A stretch of DNA of 64,000 nucleotides from Thermoactinomycetaceae bacterium. Lineage in GTDB: Bacteria > Bacillota > Bacilli > Thermoactinomycetales > Thermoactinomycetaceae. Location of the stretch: positions 20,686-84,685 of the forward strand of contig JANWIG010000025.1 of the NCBI GenBank assembly GCA_025449975.1, in the 5' to 3' direction. The stretch's first letter is position 1. The number at the start of each line of letters is the position of its first letter. The notes beneath the pieces were generated by a model. It searched no databases, was not told the origin of the DNA, and saw only the letters and a program-made list of their open reading frames with translations. A program made the translations under genes and the position numbers. Shown here piece by piece: positions 31,714 through 41,513 of this stretch.

Positions 31714-32533
31714 AATCTCCTATTCAAATGTCTGGCCTGTTTCTTACTTTTTTGATCCGACCGGATTAAATGTGGAACTCATTCCTCAAGTGCCTAGTTT
31801 ATTAAACCGCGGAATGAAAAAAGGTGAAATCGATTTAGGGCCGATCTCCTCCTTTGCCTATGGGGAAGCCTATCCGAACTATCTCTTGTTACCCCATTTA
31901 TCTGTAAGTGCTACCGGGGCAGTGGGCTCAATTTTTTTATTTACCAAGGGGAAGAGCCTCAGTGAGTTGGATGGTGCGAAAATTGCTCTGACCAATACCT
32001 CAGCGACGTCGGTTCATCTCTTGCGCATTCTTTTAGAACGTTTTGAGCGAGTTCGTCCTTTGTATATCACCATGGCACCCGATTTAAAACAGATGTTACG
32101 CCGAGCGGACGCAGCGATGGTCATTGGAGATGATGCGATTCGTGCCTCATGGTCCGATCAAGGATATCGCGCGTTTGACTTGGGAGAAGAATGGTATTTG
32201 CGGACAGGCTTATCGATGACTTTTGCTGTTTGGGCGATTCGCAAGGAGATTGTAGAATATCGTTGGTCTGAAATAGAAAAAATCTACGATCGTTTTATTG
32301 AATCGAAAGAGAAAAGTCGACAAAATTTGCTCCCCGTGATTCAGCATGCCATGAATAAGTTAGGTGGCACAGAAGCATTTTGGCAAAAGTATTTTTGGGG
32401 TTTGTCTCATGATTTAGGAGAAAAAGAGATTGCCGGTCTTCAGACTTATTACCGATATGCGGCGGAGTTAGGCTTTTTAAAGGAAGGAATTAAAGTGGAT
32501 CCGCTTGATAAAATAGTTAGTATGAACACATAG
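31691..32533 (+). CDS. mqnA: Chorismate dehydratase MqnA (futalosine pathway)
   Basis: Removes water from chorismate to give 3-enolpyruvoylbenzoate, the entry to futalosine-dependent menaquinone synthesis. 280 aa. The start MRPIRIGEISYSNVWPVSYF carries the family motif G.I.Y.N..P. The ligand-site GEIDLGPISSFAYG and later LTNTSATSVHLLRILL also fit this periplasmic-binding-protein-like fold. ATG 31691 is selected for GGGGGAT upstream and because the conserved sequence starts there. It draws chorismate from the aro genes at 43.8-46 kb. Confidence 0.93.
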   Translation: MRPIRIGEISYSNVWPVSYFFDPTGLNVELIPQVPSLLNRGMKKGEIDLGPISSFAYGEAYPNYLLLPHLSVSATGAVGSIFLFTKGKSLSELDGAKIALTNTSATSVHLLRILLERFERVRPLYITMAPDLKQMLRRADAAMVIGDDAIRASWSDQGYRAFDLGEEWYLRTGLSMTFAVWAIRKEIVEYRWSEIEKIYDRFIESKEKSRQNLLPVIQHAMNKLGGTEAFWQKYFWGLSHDLGEKEIAGLQTYYRYAAELGFLKEGIKVDPLDKIVSMNT

Positions 32534-32548
32534 GTTTAGGTGAAGCAG

Positions 32549-33523
32549 ATGAATTTGCATGATATTTATCAAGATTTACAAAATGAGCTTCAATTGATTG
32601 AAAAAGAGCTTGCGCGAACCGTCTACTCGTCGGTAGATCAGCTGGAGGCTTCTTCCCTCCATCTATTAACAGCGGGTGGAAAACGGATGCGCCCCATCTT
32701 TGTGTTATTGGCTGGTCACTTTGGTCCATCTTATGATGCATCCAAGTTACGTAAATTAGCCGTAGCTCTGGAACTGATTCACATGGCTACTTTGGTGCAT
32801 GATGATGTGATTGATGATGCGAATTTACGAAGAGGAAGACAGACCGTTCGCGCAGAGTGGAATAATCAAGTGGCGATGTTTACGGGAGATTATATTTTAG
32901 CCCAAGGTTTGCAAGTGATGAGTCAGTTTAAAAATCCCAAAGTTCATCAGATCTTGGCAACGGCGATCAAAGAGATGGTCTTAGGAGAGATTGAGCAGAT
33001 TTGTGACCTATATAGCGATAAACTTACCTTGCGCAGCTATTTGCATCGCATTAAACGAAAGACGGCCTTTTTGATTGCGATTAGTTGCCAGCTGGCGGCT
33101 TTGGTTAGTGGGGCTAGCGCCGAGGTTGTTTATCGCTGCTACTTATATGGCTATTATGTGGGGATGGCTTTTCAAATGACCGATGATATTCTCGATTTTA
33201 AAGGAACCGAAGATGTATTAGGAAAGCCAGCTGGAAGTGACTTGCGTCAAGGCAATGTGACCTTGCCCGTGATTTATGCCTTGCGTCACGAATCAGAGGA
33301 AAATAAACAAAAATTAATGAACTATTTGCTTAGTCAAGGGACTGAAGGAGATTTAGAGGAGATATTGGAGATTATACGTAAGTCCGGTGGAATCGACTAT
33401 ACGGTGCAGTTATCGGAACGGTATTTGGAGAAAGCGTTGCAAATGTTGAATAAACTTCCAAACACACATGTAAAGGAATCCTTCCAATTGATTAGTGATT
33501 TTGTGGTTCGTCGCTCTTATTAA
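32549..33523 (+). CDS. hepT: Heptaprenyl diphosphate synthase component II
   Basis: The catalytic trans-prenyl synthase subunit (324 aa). It has the first Asp-rich motif HDDVIDDANLRRG (around residues 88-100) and the second MTDDILDFKGT (around 213). GGKRMRPIF binds the isopentenyl diphosphate. With hepS it makes the C35 side chain. ATG 32549 uses AGGTGA upstream, and an in-frame GTG lies 9 nt earlier. Confidence 0.95.
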   Translation: MNLHDIYQDLQNELQLIEKELARTVYSSVDQLEASSLHLLTAGGKRMRPIFVLLAGHFGPSYDASKLRKLAVALELIHMATLVHDDVIDDANLRRGRQTVRAEWNNQVAMFTGDYILAQGLQVMSQFKNPKVHQILATAIKEMVLGEIEQICDLYSDKLTLRSYLHRIKRKTAFLIAISCQLAALVSGASAEVVYRCYLYGYYVGMAFQMTDDILDFKGTEDVLGKPAGSDLRQGNVTLPVIYALRHESEENKQKLMNYLLSQGTEGDLEEILEIIRKSGGIDYTVQLSERYLEKALQMLNKLPNTHVKESFQLISDFVVRRSY

Positions 33524-33527
33524 AGTA

Positions 33528-33569
33528 AGAACCGGTTGTTGGGCTTAGACCGGTTCTCAGGGCTTTTTT
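33528..33569 (+). terminator. Intrinsic terminator of the menaquinone cluster
   Basis: Stem AGAACCGGT / ACCGGTTCT with a 12-nt loop, then CAGGGC and six T. Confidence 0.85.
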
Positions 33570-33662
33570 CAACGGAAAAAGTTGCTTTCTTATTCACTTC
33601 TTGTTAAAATTTGTGATGATTTCTGATACATAGCTGATGGATGAAAATTGGGAGGACTTTCT

Positions 33663-34106
33663 ATGGAACAGACATTTATTATGGTCAAGCCTGATGGCGT
33701 ACAACGCGGTTTAATTGGTGAAATTGTTGCTCGTTTTGAAAAGAAAGGATATCAATTGGTCGGTGCAAAACTGATGCAAGTCTCTCGGGAATTAGCAGAA
33801 CAGCATTATGCTGAACATAGAGAAAAGCCTTTTTTTGGTGAGTTGGTAGAGTTTATCACTTCTTCTCCGGTTTTTGCCATGGTCTGGCAAGGAGCGGGTG
33901 TGATCGCTACGGCTCGGCAAATGATGGGGAAAACCAATCCGAGCGATGCACTGCCAGGAACGATTCGGGGAGACTATGGGGTGAGCTTGGGCATGAACAT
34001 TATCCATGGCTCCGATTCTCCAGCGAGTGCAGAGCGGGAGATCGCTCTCTGGTTCTCTAAAGATGAATTGTTAAACTATGAAAAAGCGATCAACCGTTGG
34101 GTCTAA
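33663..34106 (+). CDS. ndk: Nucleoside diphosphate kinase
   Basis: Balances nucleoside triphosphates by phosphate transfer through a histidine. The 147-aa protein begins [20 protein letters not shown] and contains [17 protein letters not shown], where the histidine in NIIHGSD is the phosphorylated residue. PGTIRGDYG is also conserved. ATG 33663 is selected for GGGAGGA at 33650-33656. Place after hepT matches B. subtilis. Confidence 0.96.
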   Translation: MEQTFIMVKPDGVQRGLIGEIVARFEKKGYQLVGAKLMQVSRELAEQHYAEHREKPFFGELVEFITSSPVFAMVWQGAGVIATARQMMGKTNPSDALPGTIRGDYGVSLGMNIIHGSDSPASAEREIALWFSKDELLNYEKAINRWV

Positions 34107-34113
34107 AAAAACC

Positions 34114-34142
34114 TTGACGGGTGATTCAAAGCGGAGTATACT
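34114..34142 (+). promoter_or_regulatory. Promoter of the methionine operon
   Basis: TTGACG at 34114-34119, 17-nt spacer, TATACT at 34137-34142, 47 nt upstream of the riboswitch. Confidence 0.85.
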
Positions 34143-34188
34143 TAAAAAGTAATCTAGGAATAATAAAAATTTGATATTTAAATAGGAT

Positions 34189-34304
34189 TCTCTTATCCAG
34201 AGTGGCGGAGGGACTGGCCCAATGAAGCCCGGCAACCTTTGATATCTTTCTAGATATTGATTGGTGCTAATTCCAGCAGGATTTTATTCCTGGAAGATAA
34301 GAGA
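34189..34304 (+). promoter_or_regulatory. SAM-I riboswitch (S-box) aptamer
   Basis: Contains the S-box core CAGAGTGGCGGAGGGACTGG and CCCAATGAAGCCCGGCAACC at 34198-34237. P1 is formed by TCTCTTATC (34189-34197) and GATAAGAGA (34296-34304). The sequence TCTCTTATC recurs exactly at 34331-34339 in the terminator loop and 5' arm, so GATAAGAGA can pair with either copy. With SAM it closes P1 and the terminator forms. Without SAM it pairs downstream and transcription continues into metI. Confidence 0.96.
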
Positions 34305-34324
34305 GGAAGATGACTCTGAAAATG

Positions 34325-34358
34325 ACCTCTTCTCTTATCTGTGAGAAGAGGTTTTTTA
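34325..34358 (+). terminator. Riboswitch-controlled terminator
   Basis: Stem ACCTCTTCTC / GAGAAGAGGT followed by TTTTTT. Its 5' arm overlaps the second copy of the P1 sequence. Confidence 0.93.
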
Positions 34359-34384
34359 TATTTTGAAAAGGGAGGGCACAGCTG

Positions 34385-35548
34385 GTGAGAATCGAAACAC
34401 ATTTAGCACAAATCGGAACAAAAAAAGAACCCAAAACAGGAGCCATTAATTTCCCAGTCTACTTTGCCACCGCTTATGAACATATTGGAGGGGTAAGCAC
34501 GGGTTTTGATTATACGCGGACAGCCAATCCCACTCGACAAGTTTTGGAGCAAAGCATTGCTGCTCTCGAAGAAGGGGATGCTGGATTTGCTTGTAGTTCG
34601 GGAATGGCGGCGATTCAAACCGTCATGGGGCTGTTCTCCCAAGGAGATCACCTCATTGTTTCCTTGGATCTATATGGTGGCACCTATCGCTTGTTTGAAC
34701 AGGTGCTCTCCCGTTACGGATTAACTTTTTCTTGGGTTGATTTGCGGGATCTTTCCCAAGTGGAACAAGCGATTCAGCCCAATACCAAGGCGATTTTTAT
34801 TGAAACCTTGACCAATCCGTTGATTCAAGTGATCAACTTAGAAGAGATTTGTCAACTGGCGAAACGGCAGCAATTGTTGACGATCGTGGATAATACTTTT
34901 ATGACTCCCTATCTGCAACAACCGATCAAATGGGGTGCAGATATTGTGCTTCATAGTGCGACCAAATATTTAGGTGGGCACAATGATGTATTGGCCGGAC
35001 TGATCGTCAGCAAAGGAGAAGAATTATCTGAGCGGATCGGCTTTTTACACAATTCGATCGGGGCGACCTTGGCTCCATTGGATGCCTGGCTGCTGATGAG
35101 AGGGATGAAGACATTGGCCTTGCGGATGAATCAACATCTTGCCAATGCTCGGGAATTAGCGCTTTTTCTCAATCAGCATCCATTGGTCGAGAAAGTATTT
35201 TATCCCTCATTTGATCCAGAGGGTCGTCAGATTTTAACGAAACAAGCTCGAGGATTTAGTGGCATTTTCTCCTTTCGACTAAAGGATGAAAACTTGGTTC
35301 GTCCGTTTTTAGAGCATTTAGAAGTGATTTCTTTTGCTGAAAGCTTAGGTGGCGTAGAAAGTTTAATTACTCATCCTGCTACGCAGACACATGCCGACAT
35401 GCCGGATGAGTTATGCCAGAAGATCGGAATATGCGGCCGATTAGTGCGTATTTCCGTTGGAATCGAACATATTGAAGACCTACAACAAGATATAGCACAA
35501 GCATTGAAAAAAGCAGACCAGATCATCCGTAGGAGTGGGTTATCGTGA
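34385..35548 (+). CDS. metI: Cystathionine gamma-synthase / O-acetylhomoserine sulfhydrylase (MetI type)
   Basis: A PLP enzyme joining acetylhomoserine with cysteine (or sulfide). 387 aa of the Cys/Met metabolism family: FDYTRTANPTRQVLEQSIA, ACSSGMAAIQTV, and SATKYLGGHNDVLAG with the PLP lysine at about residue 196. FAESLGGVESLITHPA follows near the end. The start is GTG 34385 behind GGGAGGGC. It is the first gene after the SAM riboswitch and overlaps the next gene by 4 nt, as in the B. subtilis metIC pair, which decides between MetI and other paralogues. Confidence 0.9.
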   Translation: MRIETHLAQIGTKKEPKTGAINFPVYFATAYEHIGGVSTGFDYTRTANPTRQVLEQSIAALEEGDAGFACSSGMAAIQTVMGLFSQGDHLIVSLDLYGGTYRLFEQVLSRYGLTFSWVDLRDLSQVEQAIQPNTKAIFIETLTNPLIQVINLEEICQLAKRQQLLTIVDNTFMTPYLQQPIKWGADIVLHSATKYLGGHNDVLAGLIVSKGEELSERIGFLHNSIGATLAPLDAWLLMRGMKTLALRMNQHLANARELALFLNQHPLVEKVFYPSFDPEGRQILTKQARGFSGIFSFRLKDENLVRPFLEHLEVISFAESLGGVESLITHPATQTHADMPDELCQKIGICGRLVRISVGIEHIEDLQQDIAQALKKADQIIRRSGLS

Positions 35549-36714
35549 AAAAAGAGACCATCGCTTTACACAATGGCAATGAAATCGATCCATATACAGG
35601 AGCAGCCAGTATTCCGATCTATCAAGCATCCACATACCATCAATTTTCGTTGGAACATCCCAATCAGTTTGATTATGCGCGATCCGGAAACCCTACGCGC
35701 GAAGCGTTGGAAAATGCGATCGCGAAGCTAGAAGGTGGCTGTCGTGGTTTTGCATTTGCTTCGGGTATGGCAGCCATCTCGACCACTTTCTTGTTGTTTT
35801 CCCATAACGATCATCTGATTGTATCCAAAGATGTCTATGGTGGAACATATCGACTGCTCACTCAGGTGTTGACTCGGTTAGGGATTGAGGTCACCTTTGT
35901 CGATACAACCGATCTGCAGGCGGTCGAAGCGGCGATTCGCCCCAATACCAAAGGAATCTACATCGAAACACCTTCCAATCCATTACTAAAAGTGAGTAAT
36001 TTGTCTTTATTGGCTGAGCTTGCCAAAGCATACCAATTGCTGACCATTGTGGATAATACCTTTTTAACACCGTATTATCAGCAACCGCTTAAATTGGGAA
36101 TCGATGTCGTGGTGCATAGTGCGACCAAGTTTATCGGGGGACATAGCGATGTGGTAGCTGGTTTGGTTGTGGTCAAAGAGGATGAAATTGCCGAAAAAAT
36201 ATCCTTTCTTCAAAACTCATTTGGTGCTATTTTAGGTGTACAGGATTCTTGGTTGATTTTGCGAGGGTTAAAAACTTTACCCGTTCGGATGAAAAATTCA
36301 AGTAAGAGTGCCAAAGTGATCGCTGATTGGCTGGAGCAGCATCCGGCAGTTCAGCGTGTTTATTATACAGGCTTAGAATCGCATGAAGGACACAAATTGC
36401 AAGCGGAGCAAGCGAGTGGACATGGAGCGGTCCTCTCCTTCGATGTCGGGAGCGAAGAGAAAGCCAAACAGATTCTAAATCGTGTTCGCTTACCGTTGGT
36501 AGCGGTTAGCCTAGGAGCGGTAGAGAGTATCTTATCTTATCCGGCGATGATGTCTCATGCCTCGATGCCGCGAGAGGTTCGTCTGCAATATGGGATTTCC
36601 GATGGTCTATTGCGCCTGTCTGTCGGTTTGGAAGATGTGGAGGATCTGATTGCCGATCTTGAACAAGCTCTAAGCGTAAAATCGTTGCTTGTCACTTCAG
36701 AGGGAAGACGGTAA
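35545..36714 (+). CDS. metC: Cystathionine beta-lyase (MetC type)
   Basis: Splits cystathionine to homocysteine. 389 aa, a paralogue of the preceding gene: FDYARSGNPTREALENAIAK, AFASGMAAISTT, and HSATKFIGGHSDVVAGLVV with the PLP lysine at about residue 194. AVSLGAVESILSYPAMMSHA follows near the end. It starts inside the end of metI (ATGA-type overlap), implying coupling. Sequence alone does not firmly separate beta-lyase from gamma-lyase activity, so operon position is used. Confidence 0.88.
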   Translation: MKKETIALHNGNEIDPYTGAASIPIYQASTYHQFSLEHPNQFDYARSGNPTREALENAIAKLEGGCRGFAFASGMAAISTTFLLFSHNDHLIVSKDVYGGTYRLLTQVLTRLGIEVTFVDTTDLQAVEAAIRPNTKGIYIETPSNPLLKVSNLSLLAELAKAYQLLTIVDNTFLTPYYQQPLKLGIDVVVHSATKFIGGHSDVVAGLVVVKEDEIAEKISFLQNSFGAILGVQDSWLILRGLKTLPVRMKNSSKSAKVIADWLEQHPAVQRVYYTGLESHEGHKLQAEQASGHGAVLSFDVGSEEKAKQILNRVRLPLVAVSLGAVESILSYPAMMSHASMPREVRLQYGISDGLLRLSVGLEDVEDLIADLEQALSVKSLLVTSEGRR

Positions 36715-36821
36715 GAGAGAGGCGATTGTCGCTGAGACCTCATTGCGAAAAGCCCTTACTTTTTAGTGGTCCGTTGGAGAAGGTGAATTAAAAAAGCAGA
36801 GTAAGTGAAAGAGGTGATGGC

Positions 36822-37940
36822 ATGAACGTATCAGTCAAGCAGAAAACGGAGCAAAAGTTCTTTCAGCTTCAAGATTTTGAGCTGGATAGTGGTGAGATCT
36901 TGCAAGGAGCCGTTTTAGCGTATGAAACATTTGGAACATTAAACAAAGAGAAAGACAATGCGATCCTCATCTGTCATGCTCTAACAGGTGATACGCATGC
37001 TGGTAATAGTGAGAAGCATCTTGGTTGGTGGTATGGGCTGATTGGGGAGGATAAAGCGTTAGATACATCCAAATATTTTCTCATCTGTGCCAACGTGATC
37101 GGTGGATGTTATGGTTCCACCGGACCGAGCTCACCACATCCGGTTGATGGGAAACCCTATGCATTACGTTTTCCTGTTGTCACCATTCGCGATATGGTTA
37201 AAGCGCAATACCAATTGGTAAAAAGCTTTGGAATTGAGCGCTTATTCTCTGTGATCGGCGGATCCATGGGCGGTATGCAAGTGTTTGAATGGGCGGTCTC
37301 CTATCCGGAAATGGTAAAAAGTTATATTCCGATCGCTTCCAACATTCGCGCCTCCGCGCTGGGAATTGCTTGGAACAATGTGATGAGACAAGCGATTATG
37401 AATGATCCCGAGTGGTGTGAAGGAGAGTATTATGGTCGCACATTCCCCGTCAATGGGCTGAACCTCGCCCGGCGTGTAGGGATGATTACCTATCGGAGTT
37501 TTGAATTGTATGAACAGCGGTTTGGACAGGAGATCAATGTACAAACCAGTCCCTATCATTTAAGTTCAGAATATGAAGTGGAAAGATATTTAAGTTATCA
37601 AGGGCGCAAATTTGTGAATCGCTTTGATGCAAATAGTTACCTTTATCTGATCAAGGCGATGGATCTGCATAATATTGCCAACGGATATGGCAGTGAAATG
37701 GAAGCTTTAAAGCGGATGACTTCGGAAGGATTATTGATCGGGATTAGCTCAGATGCTTTATTTCCACCGCAGGAAATGAGTATCGTTGCTGAACAGTTGC
37801 AATTGATTGGTAATCCCGCCAGTTACTATGAAATGGAAAGCATTCATGGTCATGATGCATTTCTCATTGAATTTGATGAGTTAAATCAAGTGATCAGTGA
37901 GTTTTTAGCAAGAATAAGAATTGAAAAAGACAATGAGTGA
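36822..37940 (+). CDS. metX: Homoserine O-acetyltransferase
   Basis: Activates homoserine with acetyl-CoA for cystathionine synthesis. The 372-aa alpha/beta hydrolase shows HALTGDTHAG around the oxyanion region and the nucleophile elbow GGSMGGMQVFEWA at about residue 146. The catalytic aspartate is around SSDALFPP, and the histidine is in IHGHDAFLIE. RBS GAAAGAGGTGATGGC precedes ATG 36822. This enzyme, unlike MetA, is the alpha/beta-hydrolase form, and its product feeds MetI encoded upstream. Confidence 0.95.
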   Translation: MNVSVKQKTEQKFFQLQDFELDSGEILQGAVLAYETFGTLNKEKDNAILICHALTGDTHAGNSEKHLGWWYGLIGEDKALDTSKYFLICANVIGGCYGSTGPSSPHPVDGKPYALRFPVVTIRDMVKAQYQLVKSFGIERLFSVIGGSMGGMQVFEWAVSYPEMVKSYIPIASNIRASALGIAWNNVMRQAIMNDPEWCEGEYYGRTFPVNGLNLARRVGMITYRSFELYEQRFGQEINVQTSPYHLSSEYEVERYLSYQGRKFVNRFDANSYLYLIKAMDLHNIANGYGSEMEALKRMTSEGLLIGISSDALFPPQEMSIVAEQLQLIGNPASYYEMESIHGHDAFLIEFDELNQVISEFLARIRIEKDNE

Positions 37941-37945
37941 TCGAG

Positions 37946-37997
37946 CAGGAGTGCGGCTAGCTGATCTAGCCAAGAAGCATTCCTGTCGTTCTGTTTT
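37946..37997 (+). terminator. Long hairpin between metX and metH
   Basis: CAGGAGTGC / GCATTCCTG (one G-U pair) flanking an inner stem GGCTAG / CTAGCC, followed by TCGTTCTGTTTTT. It may attenuate or end transcription after metX. Confidence 0.5.
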
Positions 37998-38072
37998 TAG
38001 CATGATCTCCACATATATAGATGGGAATTGTATTCTTTAGCAATAAAGCCTAAATATAAAGGAATGAAACCA

Positions 38073-41000
38073 ATGTTGAAAAAACCGATTGTCGAACGTA
38101 TGAAAGAAAAAATCCTCATCATCGATGGAGCGATGGGAACGATGTTGCAGCAAGCCAATCTCACAGAAGAAGACTTTGGCGGTGTGGAGTACGATGGCTG
38201 TAATGAGTATCTCTCGATAACGCGTCCCGATTTAATTCGTCAGATTCATGATGCTTATTTTAAGGCCGGGGCGGATGTTGTGGAAACCAATACGTTTGGA
38301 GCGACTCCGATTGTCTTGGCGGAATATGGACTGGAAGAACAAACAGAAGAGATCAATTTGGCTGCCGCACGCTGTGCAGTCGAAGTCTGTCAAAAATGGA
38401 GCACACCCGAATGGCCGCGCTATGTGGCTGGCGCAATGGGTCCAACGACGAAGACATTGTCCGTAACCGGTGGGGTGACCTTTGAACAGTTGGTCGAATC
38501 CTATTATCGCCAAGCGAAAGCCCTGGTACAAGGTGGGGTCGACCTCCTGCTGCTAGAGACTTCGCAAGATACATTAAATGTGAAAGCAGCCAGTATTGGG
38601 ATTCGGCAAGCATTTGCCGAGCTTGGAAGAGAGCTACCGCTGATGATTTCGGGGACGATTGAGCCGATGGGAACGATGTTGGCCGGTCAAGGAATCGAAG
38701 CATTCTATTTGTCGATTGAGCATTTAAATCCCATTTCGATTGGTCTGAACTGTGCGACAGGACCGGAGTTTATGCGCGATCATATCCGAACCTTATCGGG
38801 TTTGGCGCGTTGTGCCGTCAGTTGTTATCCCAATGCGGGTTTACCGGATGAAGATGGCAACTATTTGGAAACGCCTGAAGCGCTTGCCCGCAAGTTGGAG
38901 GAGTTTGCGGATGCGGGCTGGCTAAACATGGTTGGGGGCTGTTGTGGAACTAGGCCAGAGCATATTCAAGCATTGGCACAGGTGATGAAAGGAAAGCCAC
39001 CACGTCGTCCGCTTTCCCATCATCCAGCCGCTGTTTCGGGAATTGAGCCTGTTTATTTAGAAGAAGATAATCGGCCGCTCTTGGTGGGAGAGCGAACCAA
39101 TGTGATTGGCTCGCGCAAGTTTCGCCGGCTGATTGCCGAAGGGAAATATGAGGAAGCTTCCGAGATTGCCCGTCGACAGGTAAAAGGCGGCGCGCAAATT
39201 ATCGATGTTTGTCTGGCTGATCCGGATCGCGATGAGCTAAAAGATATGGAGGCTTTTTTGTCCTATGTTACCAAGAAAGTAAAAGTGCCGTTAATGATCG
39301 ATTCCACGGATCCCCAGGTGATCGAGCGAGCTTTACAATTCTCCCAAGGGAAAGCGATTATCAATTCGATCAACTTGGAAGATGGGGAAGAGCGTTTTCA
39401 AGAAGTGGTTCCCTTGATTCATCGCTATGGTGCCGCGGTGGTTGTCGGGACGATTGAAGAATCCGGAATGGCGGTGACGAGGGAGAGAAAATTAGCGGTC
39501 GCCAAGCGCTCCTATGATCTGTTGGTTCACAAATACGGTCTTTCTCCTCAAGATATTATTTTTGATCCGCTTGTTTTACCGGTGGGAACGGGAGATGAAC
39601 AATATATCGGTTCGGCTTTAGAGACCGTGGAAGGAATTCGCCTCATTAAAGAAACGTTCCCAGCATCTGCGACTGTTTTGGGAATTTCCAATGTCTCATT
39701 TGGACTCCCTGCCGCTGGCCGGGAAGTGCTCAATGCGGTCTTTCTTTATGAATGCTCAAGGGCAGGACTCGATTACGCGCTGGTGAATACAGAGAAGTTG
39801 GAACGTTATGCTTCGATTCCGGAAGAAGAGCGGCGTTTGGCTGAAGAGTTGTTATTTGAAACGACATTGGAAAATTACGAAGAGGTATTAAGTCGTTTTA
39901 CAGCCTTCTATCGAACGAAAAAAGTAGAGAAAAAACAACCGTTGAGCAATTTGTCGTTGGAAGAACGGTTGGCTCGCTATGTGATTGAAGGAAGTAAAGA
40001 TGGGTTATACAGCGATTTGGATGCTGCATTAAAGAAATATGCACCGCTCGATATTATCAATGGTCCCCTGATGGCAGGGATGGATGAGGTTGGACGGCTG
40101 TTTAATCAAAACCAACTGATTGTCGCCGAAGTCTTGCAAAGTGCGGAAGTGATGAAAGCATCGGTCGCTTATCTGGAACCACATATGGATAAGACGGAGA
40201 CGAGCAGCAAAGGCAGAGTGATTCTCGCTACGGTTAAAGGAGATGTCCATGACATTGGTAAGAATCTGGTTGAAATTATTTTAGCGAACAACGGTTATGA
40301 AATTATCAATCTGGGGATCAAAGTGCCACCCGAAACGATTATTGAGGCTGTTCGCCGTGAGCAGCCGGATCTGATTGGTCTTTCTGGGTTATTGGTTAAA
40401 TCGGCCCAGCAGATGGTATTAACGGCGCAGGACCTCAAAGCAGCTGGAATCGATCTACCCATTCTCGTGGGAGGAGCGGCGTTAACGCGGAAATTTACTG
40501 AGACGAGGATTGCTCCTGTCTATGATGGAATGGTGCTTTATGCCAAAGATGCGATGAACGGACTGGAATTGGCCAATCAGCTTGTGAATGAAGAGGGTTA
40601 TCAAGCGCTTAAAGCCGAGCAGAAAGAACGGTTAGCCAAGGCGCAGCAAACGAAGACCATTGCCCCCATCACCCATCGTCCGGCGGTGCGTAGCCCAATT
40701 GACCGAAATGTTCCGGTACTCACTCCACCTGATCTCGATCGCCATGTATTCCGTGATGTCCCACTTAGCCATCTCCGCCCTTATTTAAATGAACAGATGG
40801 TATTGGGTAAACACTTGGGGATCAAAGGGAAAGTAGAAGAGCTAATCAAAAACAAAGATCCGAAAACGATCGAATTAAAGGAAAAAGTAGATCAGTTGTT
40901 AGAGATGTTGGAGCGTGATCAATTGTTAACTCCACGGGGAATGTATCAGTTTTTCCCCGCGCAAGCCGAGGGAGATCGTATTTTCATCTATGATCCGCAA

Positions 41001-41513
41001 GACTTGAATCATGTACGGGAAGAATTTATCTTTCCACGCCAAAGTAAACCGCCCCATCTATGTTTAGCGGATTTTCTCCGCCCGCGTTCTTCTGGCGAGA
41101 TCGATTATGTCGGCTTCTTAGCTGTAACAGCAGGGATTGGCGTAAGAGAGCTATCTGAGCAATGGAAAGAGAGCGGGGAATATCTCTTGTCCCATATGCT
41201 GCAAGTGGTTGCCCTGGAGCTCGCTGAAGCCTTTGCGGAACGGCTTCATCAAGTGATGCGCGACCAATGGGGTTTCCCTGATCCACTGGAAATGACGATG
41301 AAAGAGCGGTTTGCCGCGCGTTATCGGGGGATCCGCGTCTCATTTGGTTACCCAGCATGTCCCGACTTGGAGGATCAGAAAAAGTTATTTCGCTTATTAA
41401 ATCCAGAAGAAATTGGGATTCAATTGACCGAGGGCTGTATGATGGAGCCGGAAGCCTCTGTGACCGCGATGGTTTTCTCCCATCCTGAAGCCCGCTATTT
41501 TAATGCCGTCTAG
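38073..41513 (+). CDS. metH: Cobalamin-dependent methionine synthase
   Basis: Transfers a methyl group from methyltetrahydrofolate to homocysteine via B12. The 1146-aa protein has all four modules. The homocysteine domain (1-310) has zinc cysteines in NCATG and GGCCGT. The folate domain (about 330-610) has GERTNVIGSRKF. The cobalamin domain (about 630-860) has the B12-ligating histidine in DVHDIGKN. The reactivation domain (about 900-1146) has RYRGIRVSFGYPACPDLEDQ. ATG 38073 is chosen for AAAGGA upstream and agreement with the family start. No cobalamin riboswitch is visible ahead of it. Confidence 0.96.
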   Translation: MLKKPIVERMKEKILIIDGAMGTMLQQANLTEEDFGGVEYDGCNEYLSITRPDLIRQIHDAYFKAGADVVETNTFGATPIVLAEYGLEEQTEEINLAAARCAVEVCQKWSTPEWPRYVAGAMGPTTKTLSVTGGVTFEQLVESYYRQAKALVQGGVDLLLLETSQDTLNVKAASIGIRQAFAELGRELPLMISGTIEPMGTMLAGQGIEAFYLSIEHLNPISIGLNCATGPEFMRDHIRTLSGLARCAVSCYPNAGLPDEDGNYLETPEALARKLEEFADAGWLNMVGGCCGTRPEHIQALAQVMKGKPPRRPLSHHPAAVSGIEPVYLEEDNRPLLVGERTNVIGSRKFRRLIAEGKYEEASEIARRQVKGGAQIIDVCLADPDRDELKDMEAFLSYVTKKVKVPLMIDSTDPQVIERALQFSQGKAIINSINLEDGEERFQEVVPLIHRYGAAVVVGTIEESGMAVTRERKLAVAKRSYDLLVHKYGLSPQDIIFDPLVLPVGTGDEQYIGSALETVEGIRLIKETFPASATVLGISNVSFGLPAAGREVLNAVFLYECSRAGLDYALVNTEKLERYASIPEEERRLAEELLFETTLENYEEVLSRFTAFYRTKKVEKKQPLSNLSLEERLARYVIEGSKDGLYSDLDAALKKYAPLDIINGPLMAGMDEVGRLFNQNQLIVAEVLQSAEVMKASVAYLEPHMDKTETSSKGRVILATVKGDVHDIGKNLVEIILANNGYEIINLGIKVPPETIIEAVRREQPDLIGLSGLLVKSAQQMVLTAQDLKAAGIDLPILVGGAALTRKFTETRIAPVYDGMVLYAKDAMNGLELANQLVNEEGYQALKAEQKERLAKAQQTKTIAPITHRPAVRSPIDRNVPVLTPPDLDRHVFRDVPLSHLRPYLNEQMVLGKHLGIKGKVEELIKNKDPKTIELKEKVDQLLEMLERDQLLTPRGMYQFFPAQAEGDRIFIYDPQDLNHVREEFIFPRQSKPPHLCLADFLRPRSSGEIDYVGFLAVTAGIGVRELSEQWKESGEYLLSHMLQVVALELAEAFAERLHQVMRDQWGFPDPLEMTMKERFAARYRGIRVSFGYPACPDLEDQKKLFRLLNPEEIGIQLTEGCMMEPEASVTAMVFSHPEARYFNAV

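Noticed and set aside
37946..38072. Cobalamin riboswitch before metH
   Set aside because: Only a hairpin is present. The interval is too short and lacks the B12-box sequence.
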